Source: SIG672 sp045535095 | GTDB lineage: Bacteria; Bacillota; Clostridia; Oscillospirales; CAG-272 | Length of the DNA stretch: 10,349 nt | Assembly (NCBI GenBank): GCA_045535095.1 | Contig: JAZSKY010000051.1 | Coordinates: forward strand, 1-10,349 | Reading direction: 5' to 3' | In this document: positions 6,464-10,349 of the stretch, piece by piece | Layout of the letters: each line of letters opens with the position of its first letter | How positions within the stretch are numbered: position 1 is the stretch's first letter | The notes under the pieces: generated by a model | What the model was told of the DNA's origin: nothing | The model's input: only the letters and a program-made list of their open reading frames with translations | Database searches by the model: none | Position numbers and translations under genes: made by a program

Positions 6464-7864
6464 TTAAGCAAAATCGACGTATGAGCGAAGAGCAACCTCG
6501 TTTATCATATCGGTCGTGTCGCCGTCGGTGTCCCAGAGCATTTCGGAATAGAGGGCAACGGGGAACATAATGTTCTTTTCAAACATTCCGTCCTCAACGA
6601 GAGCGGTGACGACGAGATCGCCGTCCTTGAAGTCGCGAAGCGCCTTTGCCATTTCGTGAGCCTTGGGAGCGCTCGTCAGCCAGTACGCCTGAATGTAGCG
6701 CCATATCTTGCTCTTTCGCTCGATGCGGTTTCTCGCCATATCCTTGGACGAAACGCCGAGCGAGATCTGTCCCTCAATATGCTCGAAAACAGACCAGTCG
6801 AGCTTGACGAGTGCCTTGGTGACTACGCCGAAGCGGTCGTTTTCGCCGCGAAGATGCGATATTTTGTCCACAAACTGTACGGTCTGGTCGAAGTTGTCGA
6901 TCTTTTTGGGAATGTAGCCGAAGGGGAAGGATCCGCAATTTTCCCAGACGATGCGGACTCTCGGATCGACCTTTTTAATGTATTCAAGCTTGTTTTTGAC
7001 GCTTTCGGCGTGCAGACCGAACTGAAGCTCGAGGTCGGGGTACTTTTCAAGCAGTCTTGCGGACGCCTTGTTGACAAGACTCGTTACCGCCTCTGCGATA
7101 ACTACGCCGCCGACCGTATCCTTGCCCGTTTCGGTAAACGACTGGAAGTAGATTCCGTCGCCGCCGAGGGGGAGATATTCCTTTTCGTATTTCTCGATGA
7201 TCTCGTCAATGCTGTTTTCTGCGTTTTCGATCGAAAATTCGCCGCAGTTTGTGTCCCAAAGCCATGAATATCCCCAGATGAGCTTGATGTTTAAGCTGTG
7301 AGCGTACTCGATCATCTCGCGCGCGTTAAGAGGCGCAAAGTCGTTCCATATAATAATGGTGTTCATCTTGAGCTTGACCATATTGTCGATAAACGAGCGG
7401 TAGTCGTAGATGACGTGACCCCAGGTCCAGATGCCGCGGCTCTTGATTTTAGGGTAGGACGAATATGAAAATTCGGGGAATGCGCGCTCGAAGGGGTTCA
7501 CTCTGAAAACGACGGGATCGTGCGGATATTCGAGATGCACGAGATACTTGTTGTAAAAATCCATACAGCCGTAAACGACGCCTGCATCGTCATGGCCCTC
7601 GATGATCGCGCTGTTTCCCGAGACCTTTATCGAGTATTCCTCGTCGTGCGAGAGCAGGGCGGTGGAATTTTCATTTATATAAGGATTTGACTCCTTCGTG
7701 CCGACGTAAATGCAGAATCTGTCTGCGAATTTGTCCTTTTCACTAACCTCTGCGCAAACGGGGTACTCAAAGGTGTAGTCGAGAATGATCTCTGAAAGCA
7801 GAGAAATAGCCTTCTTCTGCATGGACGTTTCGTATTTTCCGTAAATTATAGCGACTTTTTTCAT
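6464..7864 (-). CDS. Glycoside hydrolase-like TIM-barrel protein
   Basis: This 466-residue protein has no signal peptide, so it is probably cytosolic. The first ~120 residues resemble the non-catalytic N-terminal domain found before GH20 and GH67 barrels (EYSIKVSGNSAIIEGHDDAGVVYGCMDF split near 76-103). A barrel seems to follow: SRGIWTWGH (142-150), FIDNMVKLKMNTIIIWND (158-175), IEYAHSLNIKLIWGYSWLWD (185-204), DGIYFQSFTETG (236-247) and VRIVWENCGSFPFGY (303-317). Glu245 and Glu308 at strand ends are candidate catalytic acids; this is inference. AAAGGAGGCGG with a seven-base spacer and a strong promoter precede it. Pairing with an AGE-family epimerase suggests cleavage of a short glycan or glycoside followed by conversion of the released sugar. 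The exact GH family was not identified. Confidence 0.7.
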   Translation of the reverse strand: MKKVAIIYGKYETSMQKKAISLLSEIILDYTFEYPVCAEVSEKDKFADRFCIYVGTKESNPYINENSTALLSHDEEYSIKVSGNSAIIEGHDDAGVVYGCMDFYNKYLVHLEYPHDPVVFRVNPFERAFPEFSYSSYPKIKSRGIWTWGHVIYDYRSFIDNMVKLKMNTIIIWNDFAPLNAREMIEYAHSLNIKLIWGYSWLWDTNCGEFSIENAENSIDEIIEKYEKEYLPLGGDGIYFQSFTETGKDTVGGVVIAEAVTSLVNKASARLLEKYPDLELQFGLHAESVKNKLEYIKKVDPRVRIVWENCGSFPFGYIPKKIDNFDQTVQFVDKISHLRGENDRFGVVTKALVKLDWSVFEHIEGQISLGVSSKDMARNRIERKSKIWRYIQAYWLTSAPKAHEMAKALRDFKDGDLVVTALVEDGMFEKNIMFPVALYSEMLWDTDGDTTDMINEVALRSYVDFA

Positions 7865-7887
7865 TTTACCGCCTCCTTTATAGGGAA

Positions 7888-7916
7888 ATTATAGCACACG
7901 CCCCGACCTTTTTCAA
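7888..7916 (-). promoter_or_regulatory. Sigma-A promoter of the glycosidase-epimerase unit
   Basis: On the minus strand, TTGAAA (7911-7916) and TATAAT (7888-7893) are 17 bp apart, with a TGC extension directly before the -10 box. It ends about 23 bases upstream of the start codon, giving a very short leader. GGAGG lies at 7872-7876. No operator palindrome is obvious in the promoter itself. Confidence 0.88.
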
Positions 7917-7950
7917 GGCTTTTGAGAAACATATAAGATTTTTACAATAA

Positions 7951-7979
7951 AAAAGAACGAAGCGGAGCTTCGTTCTTTT
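7951..7979 (-). terminator. Terminator of the four-helix-bundle gene, overlapping its stop codon
   Basis: AAAAGAACGAAGC (7951-7963) and GCTTCGTTCTTTT (7967-7979) pair perfectly around a three-base loop. On the minus strand the stem is followed by a T-rich tract. The TAA stop (7978-7980) falls inside the outer stem, so gene and terminator are fused without spare sequence. This compact arrangement suggests that they travel as one unit. Confidence 0.85.
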
Positions 7980-8331
7980 ATTTCGTGTTTTCCTTTGCCG
8001 TTTTGCAGGAAGCGATGAGTAGTCTGCGAATGTTGCCACACAGTTTTTCTGTACGTTGATAGGTTTCGGCATCTATTCTTTTCGTTTCATACATGAGCTT
8101 CAACCAATAACTTGTTTCGCTGGATTCTTTCAGGGCGATTTCCAGCTTTGCAATAAAATCCCTCTTGCTTTGTGCGTATTGTGCCTCGTGGATATTAGCA
8201 CCGACCGAGGTGCCTGCTCTTGCGAGCTGGTCGGTCATATAGGAGCTTTTCGGCGCGCTTACACCGTCAACAAGATTAACTATCGCAACTGCAAAGTCAA
8301 ATGATAGATCAAGTAATTTATTTTCGGACAT
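7978..8331 (-). CDS. Four-helix-bundle protein, S23/IVS (23S rRNA intervening sequence) family
   Basis: This 117-residue protein matches the S23/IVS-type four-helix-bundle family, known from ORFs inside 23S rRNA intervening sequences and structurally related to Avd of diversity-generating retroelements. The hallmark is seen near 36-83: LARAGTSVGANIHEAQYAQ, then SKRDFIAKLEIALKESSETSYWLKLMYET. Four amphipathic helices are plausible at about 3-24, 29-52, 54-82 and 87-110. The C-terminus is basic (RRLLIASCKTAKENTK), fitting nucleic-acid contact. GAAGG lies seven bases before the ATG on the minus strand. No rRNA is nearby. Upstream lie a hairpin array and a tRNA-Thr gene, and no clear promoter was seen. 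The biochemical function of the family is unsettled; an RNA-binding role is inference. Confidence 0.9.
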   Translation of the reverse strand: MSENKLLDLSFDFAVAIVNLVDGVSAPKSSYMTDQLARAGTSVGANIHEAQYAQSKRDFIAKLEIALKESSETSYWLKLMYETKRIDAETYQRTEKLCGNIRRLLIASCKTAKENTK

Positions 8332-8375
8332 AAAAGAACCTTCTTTCGAATTAGTAGATTACAAAACGCGGCGTA

Positions 8376-8552
8376 TTCAAATGATATATCGCTTGCGCGA
8401 TATGATGTACGTCACCACGTATGATATATTTGCTTTGCAAATATGATATAATGCCCGTTCCGCCATGTGCCGTAAGGCATATATCACCCACCGAAGGTGG
8501 ATATCATATCGAAGATATATCATCCGTTCTGCAAGGAACGGACATCATTGAA
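8376..8552. repeat. Two-armed inverted hairpin array with ATATCAT linkers
   Basis: At least seven short hairpins follow one another: 8386-8403, 8407-8422, 8426-8444, 8465-8482, 8488-8500, 8506-8518 and 8523-8542. Stems are 5 to 8 bp with loops of 3-4 bases. Left-arm linkers read ATGATAT (8381, 8421, 8443; variant ATGATGT at 8402). Right-arm linkers are the reverse complement, ATATCA(T) at 8481, 8501 and 8517, plus ACATCAT at 8542. The ends match as TTCAAATGAT (8376-8385) and ATCATTGAA (8544-8552). Loops mirror too: GTAA, GAA, GAA and GCAA on the plus strand in the right arm, GCAA and AAA on the minus strand in the left arm. The centre (about 8450-8464, CCCGTTCCGCC) is unpaired locally. It lies between the tRNA-Thr terminator and the four-helix-bundle gene. 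A repeat element, leader RNA or protein-binding array are all possible. Confidence 0.85.
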
Positions 8553-8578
8553 AAAAGCACGCCGAGGCGTGCTTTTTT
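8551..8578 (-). terminator. Terminator of tRNA-Thr
   Basis: AAAAAAGCACGCC (8551-8563) pairs with GGCGTGCTTTTTT (8566-8578). On the minus strand the GC stem is followed by six T. It begins five bases after the tRNA. The A/T flanks are symmetrical, so it could work in both directions. Its edge overlaps the end of the hairpin array by two bases. Confidence 0.92.
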
Positions 8579-8582
8579 CTTA

Positions 8583-8655
8583 AGCTGGTGGCCGGACTCG
8601 AACCGGCGACCTGCTGATTACGAATCAGCTGCTCTACCAACTGAGCCACACCAGC
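8583..8655 (-). tRNA. tRNA-Thr, anticodon CGU
   Basis: The cloverleaf reads on the minus strand: acceptor GCTGGTG/CACCAGC, D stem GCTC/GAGC, anticodon stem GCTGA/TCAGC with loop TTCGTAA (anticodon CGT, reading ACG), and T stem GCCGG/CCGGC with TTCGAGT loop. The discriminator base is T. No CCA is encoded: TTAAG follows the acceptor stem, so the end depends on the CCA-adding enzyme. It is flanked by its own promoter and terminator as a single-gene unit. Confidence 0.97.
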
Positions 8656-8666
8656 GAACATATTGG

Positions 8667-8695
8667 ATTATAACATAAACAAGTCACTTTTGCAA
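8667..8695 (-). promoter_or_regulatory. Promoter of tRNA-Thr
   Basis: On the minus strand, TTGCAA (8690-8695) and TATAAT (8667-8672) are separated by 17 bp, with a TGT extension before the -10 box. It ends 11 bases before the mature tRNA 5' end, so the 5' leader removed by RNase P is very short. Confidence 0.85.
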
Positions 8696-8757
8696 GACCT
8701 TTTTATAATTTTTTTGAGACAAATCAAATAAAAATTGACTAAAGTTCGCTATCTACC

Positions 8758-8786
8758 TTGTTTTTTTCTCTTTTTTAATGTATAAT
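8758..8786 (+). promoter_or_regulatory. Promoter of rsmA
   Basis: A perfect -10 box TATAAT (8781-8786) in the context AATGTATAATTA is preceded, 17 bp upstream, by TTGTTT (8758-8763), a weaker -35. The same TGTATAATTA context occurs at the cca promoter. T-rich DNA fills the spacer. The promoter diverges from the tRNA-Thr promoter, with about 60 bases between them. Confidence 0.75.
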
Positions 8787-8822
8787 TAGTCACAAAGAGA
8801 CAAATGCGAAAGGTTTGGCAAA

Positions 8823-9695
8823 ATGAAACTTACAGATATATCAGTGATCCGCTCTCTGCTCGGGCAGGAGCAGACCGATTTTAAAAAGAAATTCGGTCAG
8901 AACTTTCTCGTCAACGAGGGCGTGGTCAAGAAAATAGTCGCAGGAAGCGGCGCTTCAAAGGAGTGCGGTATTCTCGAGATCGGACCGGGAATAGGCGTTA
9001 TGACGGTCGAGCTGTCGGACGCCGCAAAGAAGGTCGTCTCTCTTGAAATAGACCCCGATATGGTCGCAATTCTCGGCAAAACGCTCGAGGGAAGAGATAA
9101 CGTCAAGGTCATCTGTCAGGACGTTCTCAAGGCGGATATTCCTGCGATAATCGAGGAAAATTTCTCGGACTGCGCCGAAGTGAGAGTCTGCGCAAATCTT
9201 CCTTATTACATCACGACTCCGATAATCACGATGCTTCTTGAATCGAATCTTCCGCTCGACAGCATAACCGTAATGGTGCAAAAGGAGGTCGCAGACCGAC
9301 TTATCGCCAAGGCGGGAAGCGACGAGTACGGCGCTATCAGCGCCTTCGTTGCCTACTACGGACACCCGTACAAGATAGCCGCCGTTTCGGCAGGCAGCTT
9401 CATTCCTGCGCCCAAGGTCGATTCGAGCGTTGTGCGTGTTGACATTTACAAGGACAGACCTGTAAAGCCGCTCGACGAAAAGCTCTTTTTCGAGGTCGTG
9501 CGCGCGGCGTTTATGCAGAGACGAAAGACACTCGTTAACGCAGTAGTATCTGCGCTCGGCGGCAAGATCCGGGGACTGAACAAGGAAAAAATGACCGAAA
9601 TTCTCGTTTCTCTCGGACTTTCCCCGACAGTGCGCGGCGAAACACTCTCGGTGGAGCAGTTTGCGGCAGTTTCCGATGCAATAAAGGAACTCTGA
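8823..9695 (+). CDS. rsmA: 16S rRNA (adenine1518-N6/adenine1519-N6)-dimethyltransferase RsmA/KsgA
   Basis: The enzyme dimethylates two adjacent adenines in the 3' terminal helix of 16S rRNA, using S-adenosylmethionine, during small-subunit assembly. The 290-residue protein has normal length and motif order: KKFGQNFLV (22-30), SAM-binding LEIGPGIGVMT (51-61), the acidic ribose contact in SLEIDPDM (73-80), the catalytic NLPYYITTPI (125-134), MVQKEVADRL (151-160), SFIPAPKVDSSVV (192-204) and FMQRRKTL (230-237). A helical C-terminal domain follows. The ribosome binding site is modest (GAAAGG, 8808-8813). It appears to be a single-gene unit with its own promoter and terminator. The Erm methyltransferase alternative is unlikely, since the PAPKVDSSVV and C-terminal features are KsgA-like. 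Confidence 0.96.
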   Translation: MKLTDISVIRSLLGQEQTDFKKKFGQNFLVNEGVVKKIVAGSGASKECGILEIGPGIGVMTVELSDAAKKVVSLEIDPDMVAILGKTLEGRDNVKVICQDVLKADIPAIIEENFSDCAEVRVCANLPYYITTPIITMLLESNLPLDSITVMVQKEVADRLIAKAGSDEYGAISAFVAYYGHPYKIAAVSAGSFIPAPKVDSSVVRVDIYKDRPVKPLDEKLFFEVVRAAFMQRRKTLVNAVVSALGGKIRGLNKEKMTEILVSLGLSPTVRGETLSVEQFAAVSDAIKEL

Positions 9696-9705
9696 TAAAA
9701 ATCTT

Positions 9706-9734
9706 AAACGGACGGATCTATCCGTCCGTTTTTT
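9706..9734 (+). terminator. Terminator of rsmA
   Basis: CGGACGGA (9709-9716) and TCCGTCCG (9721-9728) pair around a TCTA loop, flanked by AAA and by a run of T from 9729. It begins ten bases after the rsmA stop codon. Confidence 0.92.
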
Positions 9735-9735
9735 G

Positions 9736-10267
9736 TTCGCCCGTAATCTCTGTTGCATGAAGGGGTCTGTGCGAACACACGAAAACGCGTTTGTGCCGAA
9801 AAACGAAGCATTTCTTTGCCGAAAGAAACGCTTCGCAAAGAACGCCCAAGGGAGAGCAGATCTCTCCCTTGGAGAACCCGCTCTCATTAAACGTTAAAAG
9901 CGCGCGTGCGGCATTGCGCGCTTTTAAAGCGCCTCAAAAAAGAGAGCGTTCAACTATGTTCGTGCATATTAATCGGAGGTTATTTGCCATCGGCAAATAA
10001 CACACCGCCGCTTGCGGCGGTTTCGGCGCAGCGGTATTTCGCGGCGCAAGAGGAAAGTGCGCCGCGGTCTGTTTCTGCGGATATAATTTGCAATCGTCAA
10101 AATTTATAAAATATAAACCCACCCGTAGGGGCGGATCCTGTTGTCAAGAGCAAGATTGTAAACAATTGTGCAAGAGGATTGGTAACAGTTTTGCATTTGT
10201 TTAAGTAAATGCTTTTGGAAGCCGAACGGAGCGTAGCGGAGAGAGGCTTCCAAAAGCGGCGCGCGGC
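9736..10267. other. Gene-free, hairpin-dense intergenic region
   Basis: No convincing gene was found in about 530 bases; the short ORFs here lack ribosome binding sites and protein-like composition. Successive tight inverted repeats are seen: 9804-9835 (CGAAGC + TTTCTTT arms, GCCG loop), 9846-9872 (CCAAGGGAGAG, 11 bp), 9894-9927 (TTAAAAGCGCGC, 12 bp), 9979-10001 (GTTATTTGCC, 10 bp), 10004-10021 (ACCGCCGC, 8 bp) and 10040-10066 (CGCGGCGC, 8 bp). A looser GTTCGC/GCGAAC pair spans 9735-9776. A CCCGTAGGGGCGGAT fragment at 10124-10138 resembles dispersed repeats. It may be a graveyard of repeat elements or hold a structured RNA. Confidence 0.7.
10211..10257 (-). terminator. Long hairpin after the right-edge gene
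   Basis: GCTTTTGGAAGCC (10211-10223) and GGCTTCCAAAAGC (10245-10257) form a perfect 13-bp stem around a 21-base loop containing CGGAGCGTAGCGGAG. On the minus strand it starts 11 bases after the probable stop codon at 10268-10270, but only ATTTACTT follows, so termination is possible rather than certain. It may instead be a dispersed hairpin repeat. A smaller GCATTT/AAATGC pair (10193-10212) abuts it. Confidence 0.5.
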
Positions 10268-10349
10268 TCAATCAAGGCGCGAAATGCGGCGGTTGAGCAG
10301 TTGCTCGGTCCGCAGATCGATCTCCGCGATCTTATAGTTGCGGTAGCAG
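10268..10349 (-). CDS. Probable 3' end of a gene entering from the right (26 codons)
   Basis: The minus-strand frame is open from the right edge and ends in TGA (10268-10270). It encodes the tail CYRNYKIAEIDLRT, then EQLLNRRISRLD. The Arg-rich, amphipathic helical pattern and a hairpin just after the stop support a real gene end. Arg is coded mostly by CGC/CGG. The family is not recognised and too little is present to predict function. An open frame of this length could also occur by chance. Confidence 0.4.
   Translation of the reverse strand, partial: CYRNYKIAEIDLRTEQLLNRRISRLD

Noticed and set aside
5290..6570. 426-codon open frame on the plus strand opposite the epimerase gene
   Set aside because: It is a shadow of the AGE-family gene: no promoter or ribosome binding site, no family features, and it runs past the gap into the neighbouring gene.
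6656..7267. 203-codon plus-strand frame inside the glycosidase-like gene
   Set aside because: It lies opposite a well-supported gene with promoter and ribosome binding site, and has no independent start signals.
8376..8552. CRISPR array interpretation of the ATATCAT repeats
   Set aside because: The repeated word is only 5-7 bases, orientation flips between the halves, and the intervening segments are self-complementary hairpins rather than spacers. No cas genes are present.
7951..8552. Diversity-generating retroelement, because Avd shares the four-helix-bundle fold
   Set aside because: No reverse transcriptase, template repeat or variable repeat is visible in the window, and the protein matches the S23/IVS type better by eye.
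8421..8678. 85-codon plus-strand frame across the hairpin array and tRNA
   Set aside because: Its tail (WWPDSNRRPADYESAALP) is the antisense translation of a tRNA, and the first part is the translated ATATCAT-type linkers. This is a typical spurious protein. Database proteins with recurring YHI or DII words may be translated copies of the same array.
8735..8740. TTGACT as the -35 box for rsmA
   Set aside because: It lies 40 bases before the TATAAT box, far beyond usable spacing. TTGTTT at 8758 has the correct 17-bp spacing.
9791..10109. Overlapping short frames (62-69 codons) in the hairpin-rich region
   Set aside because: They read through palindromes, lack ribosome binding sites and have low-complexity basic composition. 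They are unlikely to be genes.

Overview
The window looks like chromosome of a Bacillota/Clostridia bacterium, probably an uncultured gut or rumen lineage. The evidence is purine-rich GGAGG-type ribosome binding sites, sigma-A promoters with 17-bp spacers, a DUF5696 + LplB/YtcP-type sugar-transport cluster, a tRNA gene without an encoded CCA end, and many short hairpin repeats between genes. The genus cannot be named from the sequence alone.

Layout, left to right. (1) 1-3351, plus strand: the 3' part of a DUF5696 protein gene followed by two ABC-transporter inner-membrane proteins, closed by a strong terminator (3361-3398). (2) 3407-5048, plus strand: a near-consensus promoter, a CCA-adding tRNA nucleotidyltransferase gene, then a short AT-richer gene for an unrecognised 87-residue protein. 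A hairpin at 5073-5105 separates this from the convergent block. (3) 7916-5221, minus strand: a strong promoter, a TIM-barrel glycoside-hydrolase-like protein and an N-acylglucosamine 2-epimerase family protein, a probable two-gene carbohydrate unit. (4) 8695-7951, minus strand: a promoter, tRNA-Thr(CGU) and its terminator, then a two-armed array of at least seven short hairpins and a four-helix-bundle (S23/IVS-type) protein gene whose stop codon lies in its own terminator. (5) 8758-9734, plus strand: promoter, rsmA/ksgA and terminator. (6) 9736-10267: about 530 bases with no convincing gene but at least six tight hairpins. (7) 10268-10349, minus strand: probably the last 26 codons of a gene entering from the right.

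The carbohydrate blocks (1 and 3) fit glycan breakdown and sugar uptake, but nothing fixes the sugar. The cca gene and the CCA-less tRNA-Thr fit together: the tRNA end must be added enzymatically. rsmA and cca are housekeeping genes.

The most unusual part is 7951-8552. Here a four-helix-bundle protein of the family classically encoded inside 23S rRNA intervening sequences stands outside rRNA. It lies directly downstream of an array in which four ATGATAT-type linkers with three hairpins form the left arm, four ATATCAT-type linkers with four hairpins form the right arm, and the ends match as TTCAAATGAT / ATCATTGAA. The symmetry of linkers, loops and ends suggests a defined element (mobile, regulatory or RNA-based) rather than chance structure.
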